Shown in pieces: positions 16,810 to 25,618 of a stretch of DNA of 64,000 bases; position 1 is the first letter of the stretch; every line of letters starts with the position of its first letter. The stretch lies in assembly GCF_024172165.1 (NCBI RefSeq), contig NZ_JAMZEB010000002.1:3865501-3929500 (forward strand), in the 5' to 3' direction. The translations under genes were made by a program, and so were the position numbers. This DNA comes from Nonomuraea thailandensis (GTDB lineage Bacteria; Actinomycetota; Actinomycetes; Streptosporangiales; Streptosporangiaceae). The notes under the pieces are model-generated. The model had not been told where the DNA came from and did not search any database. It was given only the letters and a program-made list of their open reading frames with translations.

Positions 16810-16857
16810 CCGATCACGGTTCGGGTAGGTGGGCGGCTCCCCTGTGGAAGGAGAGGC

Positions 16858-17601
16858 GTGCCGCTCGAATCGCTGGTCCGCACCGCCCTCGGCATGAAGC
16901 TGGCGGTGTGGCGGAGTCACGGGCCCGGGCCCGCCGTGGTGTGCGTGCACGGCGCCGGGGTGTCGAGCCGGGAGTTGCTGCCGTTCGTGCGGGCCATGGG
17001 GGTCACCCATGACGCCTGGAGCCTCGACCTGCCCGGGTTCGGGCGCAGCGAGAAGCCGCGGGCGCCGCTGACGCTGACGGCGCTCGCCGACGCGGTGGCC
17101 GATTGGCTGGCCGCGAGCGGGCTGGAGCGGCCCTGCCTGCTGGGCGGGTCGTTCGGCTGCCAGGTGGCGGTGGACGTGGCGGCCAGGCACCCGGGCGCGG
17201 CGGGCGCGCTGGTGCTGGTGGGACCGACCGTGGACGCGCGCGGGCGCAGCCCGGCGCGGCTGGTGGGCCAGTGGCTGCGCAACTCGGTGCGGGAGAGCCC
17301 GCGCATGCTGCCGCTGAACGTGGCCGACTACCTCGACGCCGGGCCGCGCCAGGTGCTGGCCAGCTTCGGCGCCTCGATGCGCGACCGGATCGAGGACAAG
17401 CTCCCCCACGTCACCGTGCCCGCCCTGGTGGTGCGCGGCGGCAAGGACCGGATGGTGAGCCAGGCGTGGGCCGAGGAGGTGACCCGGCTGCTGCCGCGGG
17501 GGCGGCTGGTGGTGATGGACGGGCTGCCGCACATGGTGCCGTACAAGGACCCGGACGGCCTGGCGCGCGAGGTGGCGGCGTTCCTGGAGGCGGCATGGTG
17601 A
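16858..17601 (+). CDS. Alpha/beta hydrolase
   Basis: 247 aa, GTG start behind GGAAGGAGAGG. The fold markers are the oxyanion HG motif VCVHGAGVSSRELLPF, the nucleophile elbow LLGGSFGCQVA (Ser about residue 98), an acid in RGGKDRMVS and the His in GLPHMVPYKDPDGLA. Cytosolic, with no signal peptide. It overlaps the next gene by 7 nt (ATGGTGA), so the two are translationally coupled and probably act together. Substrate unknown. Confidence 0.9.
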   Translation: MPLESLVRTALGMKLAVWRSHGPGPAVVCVHGAGVSSRELLPFVRAMGVTHDAWSLDLPGFGRSEKPRAPLTLTALADAVADWLAASGLERPCLLGGSFGCQVAVDVAARHPGAAGALVLVGPTVDARGRSPARLVGQWLRNSVRESPRMLPLNVADYLDAGPRQVLASFGASMRDRIEDKLPHVTVPALVVRGGKDRMVSQAWAEEVTRLLPRGRLVVMDGLPHMVPYKDPDGLAREVAAFLEAAW

Positions 17602-18986
17602 AGCCGCAGAAGGCGGTGGCGTCGTTCGACTCGGCCACCGGGATGTTGCGGGCCCTGTCGCGGTTCCTGCGCGACCGGGACGTGCCGATGCTCGGGCAGG
17701 CGCCGGGGGCGGTGGAGCCGGTGGCCGCCGCCGTGGCGGGCGCGGCGGCTCGGCTGCCGCGGGCGGCCAAGGAGAAGGCGTACGCGGTGAGCGGCTGGGC
17801 CGAGGCGGTGCCGTTGCGCCGCGTGCCGGAGATCCGCTCGCAGGAGCTGGCGCGCTGGGTGAGCGGGCACTACCCGCGGGGGCCGTACCCGGTGGCGTTC
17901 ATCGGGTCGTCCAACGGCGCGCTGGTGCACCTGGCGGCGGCGCTGCGGGCGCCGTGGCTGCCGCAGACGCTGCTGCTGCCGGTGCGCCGCCGCGGCGTCG
18001 GCCCGGACGACCCGCGCGGCGACCTGCGCGCGACCCGGGCGGCCGGCGAGGCGCTGCTGGCGGCCAACCCTGACCTGGTGCTGCACCACATGCACGACGC
18101 CAACCAGGACCGGCTGATGATCGCGGGCATGACGTACTTCCGGGTGAAGTGGCGCAGGCTGCCCGGGGCCTACCGGCGCTTCCTGGAGGAGTCGCTGCCG
18201 GCGGGCGCGACGCTGGTCGTGCCGGAGTGCGGGCTGCGCTGGCCGGTCACGCGGGTGGGGCCGCGCTACGTGTTCCAGCACGGGGCGCTGGGCGGCGCCA
18301 CCCGGGAGGAGTACGAGCGCGGCGGCCCGCGCGTGGCCGGCCACCTGAGCCGCTACGGCGCCGGGCGGGAGCGGTGGGACTACCCTCCGGCGGACGGCGA
18401 CAGCCCGGAGGCGGAGTGGGGGTTCGAGCCCGAGCTGCTCGCCGACCTGGAGGAGCTGGCGGCGCGCAACGGCTGGCGGCTGGCGCGGATGCGCTTCGAC
18501 GAGCCGGAGGACCTGAGCCCGGTCGTGGCCGACCTGTACCGGAGCTGGTACGAGCTGCGGGGGCTGCCGGGCGATCGGCTGCTCGTGGAGTGTTTCCTGC
18601 TGCTGGAGCCGTGGTGGGCGTTGCGCTCCGGGTCGGTGCCGTACTGGATGGTGTTCAACGCCGAGCAGTCGCACGCGCGGGCCATGGCCTACCTCGACGG
18701 GGCCGACCCGTTCGACGAGATCAGGCTCATGCTGTTCTCGCACGGGGTGGAGTCGGTGGGGCTGGCCGGAGTCGGGCACTGGCGGCGGCTGCTGGAGCGG
18801 GCGCGCAAGGTCGGGGTGTTCACCGGGGTGGACACGCGGGCCTACCCGCGCGACTTCGCCGGGCTGATCCGCGGGCACCGGGAGCTGTCCAGGATCAGGA
18901 CGACGTATCCGATGCCGTTGCCGCTGGAGTGGGAGGCGGCCGAGGAGTTCCTGCGCAAGCGGGAGGAGATCGACTGGTCAGGGTGA
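17595..18986 (+). CDS. Conserved-looking protein of unknown function, alpha/beta hydrolase-like core
   Basis: 463 aa. The start is the ATG at 17595, inside the end of the preceding hydrolase gene. No signal peptide or TM helix. Residues about 100-120 contain VAFIGSSNGALVHLAAAL, which looks like a nucleophile elbow, followed by LLLPVRRRG and a histidine-rich LHHMHDANQ. The C-terminal half (EPWWALRSGSVPYWMVFNAEQS, YLDGADPFDEIRLMLFSHG) is not recognised. It may be a divergent esterase or a carrier-binding partner of the upstream hydrolase. The 3' end overlaps the convergent glycoside hydrolase gene by 9 bp. Confidence 0.8.
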   Translation: MVKPQKAVASFDSATGMLRALSRFLRDRDVPMLGQAPGAVEPVAAAVAGAAARLPRAAKEKAYAVSGWAEAVPLRRVPEIRSQELARWVSGHYPRGPYPVAFIGSSNGALVHLAAALRAPWLPQTLLLPVRRRGVGPDDPRGDLRATRAAGEALLAANPDLVLHHMHDANQDRLMIAGMTYFRVKWRRLPGAYRRFLEESLPAGATLVVPECGLRWPVTRVGPRYVFQHGALGGATREEYERGGPRVAGHLSRYGAGRERWDYPPADGDSPEAEWGFEPELLADLEELAARNGWRLARMRFDEPEDLSPVVADLYRSWYELRGLPGDRLLVECFLLLEPWWALRSGSVPYWMVFNAEQSHARAMAYLDGADPFDEIRLMLFSHGVESVGLAGVGHWRRLLERARKVGVFTGVDTRAYPRDFAGLIRGHRELSRIRTTYPMPLPLEWEAAEEFLRKREEIDWSG

Positions 18987-21047
18987 GGGCAGCAGCCCCT
19001 CGTGCCGGACGTGCCACGTGTCAGGGAAGCCGGGGGTGGCGGGGCCGGCGTCCCATCCTCTGGCCATGAGCGCGGCCGCGGCCAGCAGGCCGCCGTTGCC
19101 GGGCAGGTAGACGGGCAGCGCGGCGGTCTGGAAGTTGTGCCCGTTGGGCAGGTAGGTGTTCTTGGCCGTGGGCATGAGCAGGGTCTCGACGGCGGTGCGC
19201 GGGTCGCCGAGGCGGGTGGCGGTCATGGCGATGGCCGGGTAGTCCCAGCCCCAGGTGCTGTCCCAGTCCCAGCCGGACAGCACGTCGTGCAGTGTGGCGC
19301 GCATCGTGGCGGCGTCGATGAGGCGGGTCGGGGGGACGAGGCCGAGCGCGTACAGCATGGAGGGGTGGTCGTCGCGCACCGTGTACGGCGGGGCGGCCAT
19401 CGCCGCGTACACGCCGCCGCGCACCAGCGGCCTGGCCATGCCCGCGGCCACCTGCGCCCAGCGGGGCTCGGGCGCCAGGCCCAGCAGGCGCCGCCACCGC
19501 TGGGCCACCTCCAGGGCCCACGACCAGTACGCGAGCTCGAACGTCGGGTTCGCCGCTCGGGCGCGCACCGCGGCGTACGACTCCTGGGCGGGCACCAGCG
19601 GCGGCCCCAGCCCGTACCCGCCGGGCCCCTCGACGGCGAAGGCCGCCATGAACGCGGCGGTCTCCAGCACCAGGTCGGCGTAGCGGTCGAGGGCGTGGCG
19701 GGTGCCGGCGGCGCGGCGCACCAGCTCGGCCAGGAAGATCGGGTGCGGCTGCTGCCACACCAGGAACGGCCCGATCGGGCTGGGGCTCTCCCGCCCGTCG
19801 GGGCCGGTCTGCTTGGGCCAGCGCGCCCCCGGGCAGCCCTGGGCGCGGGCGGTGCCCCGGGCGGCGGGCAGGATGGCGGCGTACCAGGCGAGGCTGCGCT
19901 CCAGCAGCTCGGGACGGCCCCACAGCGGGAAGTGCGCCGCGTGCCACCAGTGCATCTCCAGGTGGAAGCGGCCCCGCCAGCTGTTGGCCATCAGCCCGGT
20001 CTCGGCCGGCGGGCTGGAGCCGGCGCAGTGGATCGCCGTCAGGTAGCGCGACAGCACGATCCGGCGCTCCAGCTCGTGGGCGCGCTCGTCGTGGCCGCCG
20101 GACAGGTCGATCGCGCCGCCGGTGCTCCAGAACCACGCCCAGTGGGCGGCGGACGACTCCGCCACCTCGGCGAAGCCGGGCACCCGGCTCGTGGCGCCGC
20201 GCTGGAAGGCGAAGGTGAGCTCGGCGGCGGGCCCGGGGAAGGTGACGCGGAACTCGTGCGGCCCCGTCCGCGTCACCTCGCAGCCGCCCGTCATCCGCAC
20301 CTCGACCCGGTACGCGGCCGCGTCGAGGGTGCGCTCGACGGTGAAGCCGCCCTCCCCCGCGCGCAGGCGCGAGGTGTGGGCGCCGGGCCGTGACCAGTCG
20401 GCCGCGTTCCCCCACTCCTGCGACCCGTACGGGAACGCCAGCCGCACCCCCGTCTCGGCCAGCGCGGGTGAGCGCAGCCGCACGGCGACGGCGTCGAGCG
20501 TGGGATGGCAGGCGGTGACGACCTCGAACGGCACGCTGCGCAGCCGGTAGCGGCTGGTCAGCGTGCCCGTCCACAGGTCGAGCCGCTGCCGGGCGCCGCT
20601 CACGTCCGCCGTCGTCAGGGGCGTGCCGGGCGTGGCCAGCCCGATCCGGCCGAGGTCGAGGCGGTGCGGGTTGGCGCGCAGCCACGACTCGGCCGCCGAC
20701 GCGGGCGTCTCGCCGCCGGAGCCGGTCAGCTCTCCGGCCATGTCCACGTACGGGACGGGCCCGCGCGGCGTCCGGTACGTGCGCGTCACCTGCTCCAGCG
20801 TGTGCTCGCCGGGGACATCGCCGGGGACGCCGGCGGGGACGCCGGCGGGGACGCTGTGCCAGCCCCACGACGCCATGGTCGCCAGCAGCGTCCCGCCTCC
20901 CGATGGGTGGAGGGCGGGGAACGTCTGCAGGCCGGTGATGTCGGCGGTGAAGCACAGCTCCCCGTTGCCGACCGACAGCGGGGAGCCGGGGACGAGGCCG
21001 GACAGGTCGACGGCGTGCCGCCCGGCCAGCTCGCGGCGGTCGATCAC
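18978..21047 (-). CDS. Six-hairpin glycoside hydrolase-like protein (GH65/GH95-like clan)
   Basis: 689 aa. The GTG start overlaps the TGA of the solute-binding protein gene (GTGA), so it is the last gene of the ABC operon. It has an N-terminal beta-sandwich-like region (to about 270) and a helical catalytic part with FHLEMHWWHAAHFPLWGRPE, ARWPKQTGPDG, FLVWQQPHPIFLAELVRRA and GWDWDSTWGWDYPA, features typical of (alpha/alpha)6-barrel hydrolases or phosphorylases. No signal peptide, so it acts on imported oligosaccharide. The exact family and substrate are uncertain; an L-fucoside, rhamnoside or alpha-glucoside are all possible. Confidence 0.75.
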   Translation of the reverse strand: MIDRRELAGRHAVDLSGLVPGSPLSVGNGELCFTADITGLQTFPALHPSGGGTLLATMASWGWHSVPAGVPAGVPGDVPGEHTLEQVTRTYRTPRGPVPYVDMAGELTGSGGETPASAAESWLRANPHRLDLGRIGLATPGTPLTTADVSGARQRLDLWTGTLTSRYRLRSVPFEVVTACHPTLDAVAVRLRSPALAETGVRLAFPYGSQEWGNAADWSRPGAHTSRLRAGEGGFTVERTLDAAAYRVEVRMTGGCEVTRTGPHEFRVTFPGPAAELTFAFQRGATSRVPGFAEVAESSAAHWAWFWSTGGAIDLSGGHDERAHELERRIVLSRYLTAIHCAGSSPPAETGLMANSWRGRFHLEMHWWHAAHFPLWGRPELLERSLAWYAAILPAARGTARAQGCPGARWPKQTGPDGRESPSPIGPFLVWQQPHPIFLAELVRRAAGTRHALDRYADLVLETAAFMAAFAVEGPGGYGLGPPLVPAQESYAAVRARAANPTFELAYWSWALEVAQRWRRLLGLAPEPRWAQVAAGMARPLVRGGVYAAMAAPPYTVRDDHPSMLYALGLVPPTRLIDAATMRATLHDVLSGWDWDSTWGWDYPAIAMTATRLGDPRTAVETLLMPTAKNTYLPNGHNFQTAALPVYLPGNGGLLAAAALMARGWDAGPATPGFPDTWHVRHEGLLPSP

Positions 21048-22321
21048 TGCTTGATCGCCGTGGAGACCTGCCGGACGAAGTCTGCCGCCGCCGCGGCGGG
21101 CTGCTGCCGGCCGAACAGCACCTCGGCGTTGACCCGGTCCAGGATCTTGGGCGTGTCGGTGGAGCCGGCGGGGCCGATCACCAGGGGCGGCCCGGCCTTC
21201 GGGGTGAGCGCGTCGATGAAGGCGGCCTGCGTCTTCTCCGCCTCGCCGAGCACGTCCTGGATGGCGGCGCGGACGTCGGAGTTGGCCGGGATGCCGCGGT
21301 CGGCGAGGATGATCTTCCCGGCTTCGGGGCTGTTGACGAGGAAGTCCACGAGCTTGGCCGCCTCCTGCGGGTGCTCGCTCCTGGCGTTGACGCTGTAGAT
21401 CTGCGACGCCTGCAGCCACATGCCGGGCCTGGCGCTCTCGCCGGGCACCCGCATGAGCCGCAGCGGCCGGCCGGCGGCCTTGCCGAGCGCGGTGAGCTGG
21501 TTGCTCCAGTCGAACTGCATGGCGGCCTGGCCGCGGCCCATCAGCGACTGCTCGGGAGCGGGCTGGGTGATCAGCTCGGCCGTCTGGGACGCGGGCGGGG
21601 TGGCGCCGGCCTTCATCAGGGCGAGCGTCATCGTCCACCAGTCCACCAGTGTCCCCTCGCTGATGCCGACCTTGCCGTCGGCGGTGTAGAGCGCCTCGCC
21701 GCGCTGGCGGGAGTAGGCGTCGAGCATGTCGGTCCTGGTGGGGTCGGCCAGCGCGAACGTGCCCTCGGGCAGCTTGCCTGCCAGCTCGGTGGCGGTGCGG
21801 GTGAAGTCGTCCCAGGTCCAGGTGTCCTCGTCGGGCAGGGGCACGCCGGCCTGTTCGAACACCGCCTCGTTGACGACGACGGCGATGGCGTTGACGCCGG
21901 TCGGGACGCCGTACTGGACGCCGCCGAACTTGCCGTTGTCCAGGGCCGCGGCGCCGATCTTGTCGGTCTTGAGCCCGGTTTCGGCCAGGTCGAGCAGGGC
22001 GCCGCGGTCGCCGTACTCGCGGGGGTAGGCGCCGCCGAGCGTGATGACGTCGGGGGCGCGCCCGCCGGCGACCTCGGTGGCCAGGCGGTCGAAGTAGGAG
22101 TTGAAGTCGGTGTAGCTGCCCTTGACCTTGATGCCCGGGTTCTGCTTCTGGAAGGCGTCGATGACGCGCTGGGTGGCGGCGGCCCTGTCGTTGTTGCCCC
22201 ACCAGCCGAAGCGCAGCTCGACCGTGCCGTCACCGCCTCCGGCCGGGCTCCCGCCGCAGGCGGTGACCGCGAGCAGGACGCCGGTCAGGCAGAGCGCCGC
22301 CAGGCCGTTCGATCGTGGCAT
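21044..22321 (-). CDS. ABC sugar transporter substrate-binding lipoprotein
   Basis: 425 aa, ATG behind AAGGAGAAGG. Lipoprotein signal peptide with lipobox LAVTACGG (lipidated Cys about residue 22). The mature protein follows the family 1 (MalE/UgpB-like) pattern: VELRFGWWGNNDRAAATQRVIDAFQKQNPGIKV, APDVITLGG, TWTWDDFTRTATEL, and AAKLVDFLVNSPEAGKIIL near the end. It binds a sugar or oligosaccharide outside the membrane and delivers it to the two permeases encoded upstream. No ATPase gene is present, so a shared MsiK-type ATPase is assumed. Confidence 0.9.
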   Translation of the reverse strand: MPRSNGLAALCLTGVLLAVTACGGSPAGGGDGTVELRFGWWGNNDRAAATQRVIDAFQKQNPGIKVKGSYTDFNSYFDRLATEVAGGRAPDVITLGGAYPREYGDRGALLDLAETGLKTDKIGAAALDNGKFGGVQYGVPTGVNAIAVVVNEAVFEQAGVPLPDEDTWTWDDFTRTATELAGKLPEGTFALADPTRTDMLDAYSRQRGEALYTADGKVGISEGTLVDWWTMTLALMKAGATPPASQTAELITQPAPEQSLMGRGQAAMQFDWSNQLTALGKAAGRPLRLMRVPGESARPGMWLQASQIYSVNARSEHPQEAAKLVDFLVNSPEAGKIILADRGIPANSDVRAAIQDVLGEAEKTQAAFIDALTPKAGPPLVIGPAGSTDTPKILDRVNAEVLFGRQQPAAAAADFVRQVSTAIKQ

Positions 22322-22345
22322 GGCCTTCTCCTTCGTACGAACGTG

Positions 22346-23170
22346 TCAACGGAAGCCGGTCGTGGAGATGCCCTGGGTCAGGTAGCGCTGCCCGGCCAGG
22401 AAGAATCCGAAGATCGGCGCCAGCCCCACGATGGACATGGCGAACAGCTGGCCCCAGGCGGTCTCGCCCTGGCCGTCCATGAACGAGCGCAGCGCCACCG
22501 GCATGGTCCACAGCTCGGGATCGGTGAGGAAGATGAGCTGGCTGAAGAAGTCGTTCCAGGTCCAGATGAAGGTGAACAGCGCCGAGGTGGCCAGCGCCGG
22601 CACCGACAGCGGCATGATGATCCGCCAGTAGATCCTGATGTGCCCGCAGCCGTCGATGCGGGCGGCCTCGTCCAGCTCGCGGGGCAGGCCGCGGATGAAC
22701 TGCACCATCAGGAAGATGAAGAACGCGTCGTGCGCCAGGAACTTGGGCACGACCAGCGGCAGGTTCGTGTTGATCCAGTCGAGCTGGGAGAACAGGACGT
22801 ACTGGGGGACGATCAGCACGTGGACGGGCAGCATCAGCGTCGCCAGCATCAGGGCGAAGAAGAGCTTCCTGCCGCGGAAGTCCAGCCGCGCGAAGGCGTA
22901 CGCGGCCAGCGAGCAGGAGATGAGGTTGCCCGCGACGGCCAGGATCGCGATGACGGCGGAGTTCCACAGGTAGTAGTGGAAGGAGTGCTCCAGGGCCGTC
23001 CAGCCCTCGGTGTAGTTGCCGAGGTCCAGCTCCGTGGGCCAGATCGACGGGTCACGGAAGATCGTCTCGGTGGGTTTGACCGAGCTGGACACCATCCACA
23101 GCAGCGGGTAGAGCATCACCAGGCCGAAGCCGATAAGCAGCAGGTGCTTGGGCCATCGTCTAGCTCCCAT
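22346..23170 (-). CDS. Carbohydrate ABC transporter permease (MalG-type)
   Basis: 274 aa, six TM segments. The EAA loop is DEAARIDGCGHIRIYWRIIMPLSVPAL (inner-membrane ATPase contact). Typical MalG-like length and C-terminus (YLTQGISTTGFR). The start overlaps the end of the other permease gene by 11 nt, and 24 nt separate its stop from the binding-protein gene. Confidence 0.92.
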   Translation of the reverse strand: MGARRWPKHLLLIGFGLVMLYPLLWMVSSSVKPTETIFRDPSIWPTELDLGNYTEGWTALEHSFHYYLWNSAVIAILAVAGNLISCSLAAYAFARLDFRGRKLFFALMLATLMLPVHVLIVPQYVLFSQLDWINTNLPLVVPKFLAHDAFFIFLMVQFIRGLPRELDEAARIDGCGHIRIYWRIIMPLSVPALATSALFTFIWTWNDFFSQLIFLTDPELWTMPVALRSFMDGQGETAWGQLFAMSIVGLAPIFGFFLAGQRYLTQGISTTGFR

Positions 23171-24116
23171 AGAACACCCACCGCCTGGCGAACAGGAAGT
23201 TCAGCCCGGTCAGCACCGCGATCATCGCGAGCAGCACCCACGCCATCGCCGAGGCGTAACCCATGTCGAACGAGCCGAAGCCGCGCTCGTACAGGTAGAG
23301 CGTGTAGAGCAGGGTCGAGTCGGACGGGCCGCCGCGCCCGCCGCTGATCACGAACGCCTGAGTGAAGCTCTGGAAGGCGCCGATGAGCTGCAGAACGAGG
23401 TTGAAGAAGATGATCGGGGTCAGCATGGGCAGCGTGATGTGCAGGAACCGGGACACGGGGCCGGCGCCGTCCACCTGGGCGGCCTCGTAGTAGGAGGCGG
23501 GGATCTGCCGCAGCCCCGCCAGGAAGATGACCATGGGGGCGCCGAACGTCCAGGCGTTGAGCAGCACCAGTGTGCCGAGGGCGAAGTCGGGATGGGCCAC
23601 CCAGCTCACGCCCTCGAGGCCGGCGACCGCCAGGAGCTGGTTGACCAGGCCGTCCTTGCCGAAGATCTGCCGCCACAGGATGGCGATGGACACGCTCCCG
23701 GCCAGGAGCGAGGGCAGGTAGTAGACCGACCGGTAGAAGCTCAGCCCGCGCACGCCGCGGTTGAGCAGCAGGGCCAGCGCCAGCGCCAGCACGAGCTGGA
23801 TGGGCACCGACACGAACACGTAGACGAACGTGACCAGCAGCGACCTGTGCAGCCGGGGGTCGTCCAGCATCTGGCGGTAGTTCTCGAGCCCGAGCCACTC
23901 GGGCGGCTTGAGCAGGGTGTACTCGGTGAAGGACAGGTAGAGCGAGCCCAGGATCGGGCCGACGGTGAACAGGGCCATGCCGAGGAACCACGGGGTCAGG
24001 AACAGGTAGCCGATCCGGTCCTTGCCGGGGCGGGCGGGCCTCGGGCTCCCGGCGGGGTGCGGTCGTGGAGGGGGCGGGGCGACGGCGGTGTCGGCGAGTT
24101 CCAAACGTTTGCTCAT
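23160..24116 (-). CDS. Carbohydrate ABC transporter permease (MalF-type)
   Basis: 318 aa from the ATG at 24116 (GAAGGGTGCCAG upstream); the open frame extends to 24158 without an RBS. A Pro-rich cytoplasmic N-terminus precedes six TM segments, with the EAA loop YEAAQVDGAGPVSRFLHITLPML. First gene of the operon: permease, permease, binding protein, hydrolase. A consensus promoter (24140-24168) precedes it, and a LacI-type palindrome lies inside its first codons. Confidence 0.92.
   Translation of the reverse strand: MSKRLELADTAVAPPPPRPHPAGSPRPARPGKDRIGYLFLTPWFLGMALFTVGPILGSLYLSFTEYTLLKPPEWLGLENYRQMLDDPRLHRSLLVTFVYVFVSVPIQLVLALALALLLNRGVRGLSFYRSVYYLPSLLAGSVSIAILWRQIFGKDGLVNQLLAVAGLEGVSWVAHPDFALGTLVLLNAWTFGAPMVIFLAGLRQIPASYYEAAQVDGAGPVSRFLHITLPMLTPIIFFNLVLQLIGAFQSFTQAFVISGGRGGPSDSTLLYTLYLYERGFGSFDMGYASAMAWVLLAMIAVLTGLNFLFARRWVFYGS
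24102..24111. promoter_or_regulatory. LacI-type palindrome inside the start of the first permease gene
   Basis: CAAACGTTTG, a perfect 10-bp palindrome with the central CG typical of LacI-family operators. It covers the codons just after the start. Bound repressor here would block elongation about 30 bp downstream of the promoter. Confidence 0.5.
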
Positions 24117-24139
24117 CTGGCACCCTTCGCAGTAACCAG

Positions 24140-24168
24140 TTTCTAACATTGCCCACAACGGGTGTCAA
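24140..24168 (-). promoter_or_regulatory. Promoter of the sugar ABC operon
   Basis: On the minus strand, TTGACA (plus 24163-24168), a 17-bp spacer and TAGAAA (plus 24140-24145). It is a near-consensus vegetative promoter that ends 24 bp before the first permease start. Confidence 0.65.
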
Positions 24169-24221
24169 CGCTTGGTCGGCGAAGCACTGACCTGGGTAAA
24201 TCCGTGCGGTGGGGCCCGCCG

Positions 24222-24258
24222 CAACCGGTTGTTCCGTGAGGTGAGAAACCGGTATCTC
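24222..24258. promoter_or_regulatory. LacI-type operators upstream of the lacI-like gene
   Basis: CAACCGGTTG (24222-24231) is a perfect palindrome, followed by the quasi-palindrome GAGAAACCGGTATCTC (24243-24258). Both have the central CG of LacI/GalR sites and lie in the divergent region between the ABC operon and its regulator, consistent with autoregulation. Confidence 0.5.
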
Positions 24259-24324
24259 GCCGCCGGGGCGGCTGCGCGCTTTAATGCATGCGTAGGCGGC
24301 CCGCGCGGCGTGCAGGGAGAGCGG

Positions 24325-25404
24325 ATGAGGGCGAGCACCGGAGACGGCGAGCAGGACCTGGAGGCGCCAGCGTCCCCGCCGCGGCCGGCCGGCAGGCGCG
24401 GGCCCAGACCGGCCGGGCAGGCCACGATCAGCCGCGTCGCCGAGGCGGCCGGGGTCTCGCGCGCGACGGTGTCGCGGGTGATGAACGGCTCGACGAGTGT
24501 CAACCCCGAGCTGGCCGCGCGGGTGCGCGCCGCGGCCGAGGCGCTCGACTACGAGCCCAGCGCCGCCGCCCGCAGGCTCGCGCTCGGCCGTACCGGCGCG
24601 GTCGCGCTCGTCGTCCCCGACCTGTCGAACCCGCTGTTCCAGAGCGTGCTGCGCGGGCTGAGCCAGGCCGCGGGCAGGGCGGGCCGCCAGCTCCTGGTGG
24701 CCGAGTCCGACGAGGACCCCGAGGAGGAGGTGATCCTCGCGCTGGAGGCGCGGCGCAACGCCGACGGGCTGGTGCTCGCCTCGCCGCGCGCGCCGGACGA
24801 GCGGCTGCGGGCGCTCGGCGACCGGCTGGCGCCGTTCGTGCTGGTCTACCGGGAGGTCGCCGGGCTGGAGGCTCCGTCGCTGTCGATCGACAACGCCGCC
24901 GGCATCGGCGCGATCGTCACCCACCTGACCGGGCACGGGCACCGCCGCCTGGCCTACCTGGCCGGCCCGGACGGCAGCGCGGGCAACGCCGAGCGGCTGG
25001 CCGCGCTGCGCTCCCTGGCGCAGGCCGGGCCCGGGGTGGAGCTGACCGTGCTGGAGTGCGGATCGATGTTCGAGCACGGGCACGCCGCCGCGCCGCGGGT
25101 GGTGGAGTGCGGGGCCAGCGCGGTCGTCGCGTTCAACGACATGGTGGCCTCGGGCGTGCTGACAGGGCTCCGGGAGCTGGATGTGCGGGTGCCCGGCCAG
25201 GTGTCGGTGACCGGGTTCGACGACATCCCGTTCGCCCGCTACACCACGCCGCCGCTGACCACGGTGTCGATCCCGCAGAGCGAGCTGGGGCGGCAGGCGT
25301 GGGAGCGGCTGCGGGGGCTGATGAACGGCGAGGGCGGCGGCTACAACGTGCGCTACCAGCCTCGCCTGCTCATCCGCGGCAGCACCGGCCCGGCGCCCGG
25401 GTGA
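24325..25404 (+). CDS. LacI family transcriptional regulator
   Basis: 359 aa from the ATG at 24325 (GGGAGAGCGG upstream). The frame is open to 24172 but without an RBS. A Pro/Arg-rich tail precedes the HTH: ATISRVAEAAGVSRATVSRV and the hinge helix PSAAARRLALG. The effector domain shows VALVVPDLSNPLFQSVLRGL, ADGLVLASPR, RRLAYLAGP, VVAFNDMVASGVLTGL and TGFDDIPFARYTTPPLTTV. Divergent from the sugar ABC operon, so a sugar-responsive repressor of it. The 25-aa N-terminal extension before the HTH is longer than usual. Confidence 0.92.
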   Translation: MRASTGDGEQDLEAPASPPRPAGRRGPRPAGQATISRVAEAAGVSRATVSRVMNGSTSVNPELAARVRAAAEALDYEPSAAARRLALGRTGAVALVVPDLSNPLFQSVLRGLSQAAGRAGRQLLVAESDEDPEEEVILALEARRNADGLVLASPRAPDERLRALGDRLAPFVLVYREVAGLEAPSLSIDNAAGIGAIVTHLTGHGHRRLAYLAGPDGSAGNAERLAALRSLAQAGPGVELTVLECGSMFEHGHAAAPRVVECGASAVVAFNDMVASGVLTGLRELDVRVPGQVSVTGFDDIPFARYTTPPLTTVSIPQSELGRQAWERLRGLMNGEGGGYNVRYQPRLLIRGSTGPAPG

Positions 25405-25425
25405 AGAGGCGCTGCGCGTGCCGGA

Positions 25426-25440
25426 CGCCGGGGGCCGGCG
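25426..25440 (+). terminator. Hairpin after the lacI-like gene
   Basis: CGCCGG-GGG-CCGGCG (25426-25440), 22 bp after the stop codon. Short but perfectly paired. Confidence 0.4.
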
Positions 25441-25464
25441 GGCGTCACGCGTGCCCCCAGCCGG

Positions 25465-25532
25465 TCCGCGCCGCTCCTCGTGCAGGTTCCAGAAGACGTA
25501 CGCGGCGACGACCGAGAGGCGAATGAATCGTA
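25465..25532 (-). pseudogene. Relic of a GH35 beta-galactosidase
   Basis: The minus strand reads RFIRLSVVAAYVFWNLHEER with no start codon. The YVFWNLHE string is the signature of the GH35 catalytic domain N-terminal region (usual form ETYVFWNLHEP). Nothing else of that about 590-aa enzyme is present, so this looks like a decayed remnant left next to the LacI-controlled sugar operon. Confidence 0.5.
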
Positions 25533-25618
25533 TGGGCCGGCGCGCGGGGCGAACGGGGTGAACATCCGCGGCGCTTCCCGCGTACCTCCTCATACAGCGG
25601 CGAGAAGGAGGCAGGCGG

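Noticed and set aside
18978..22202. Reading the glycoside hydrolase as a 1074-aa protein
   Set aside because: The first third is an out-of-frame copy of the binding-protein gene. The GTGA overlap at 21047 gives the natural start.
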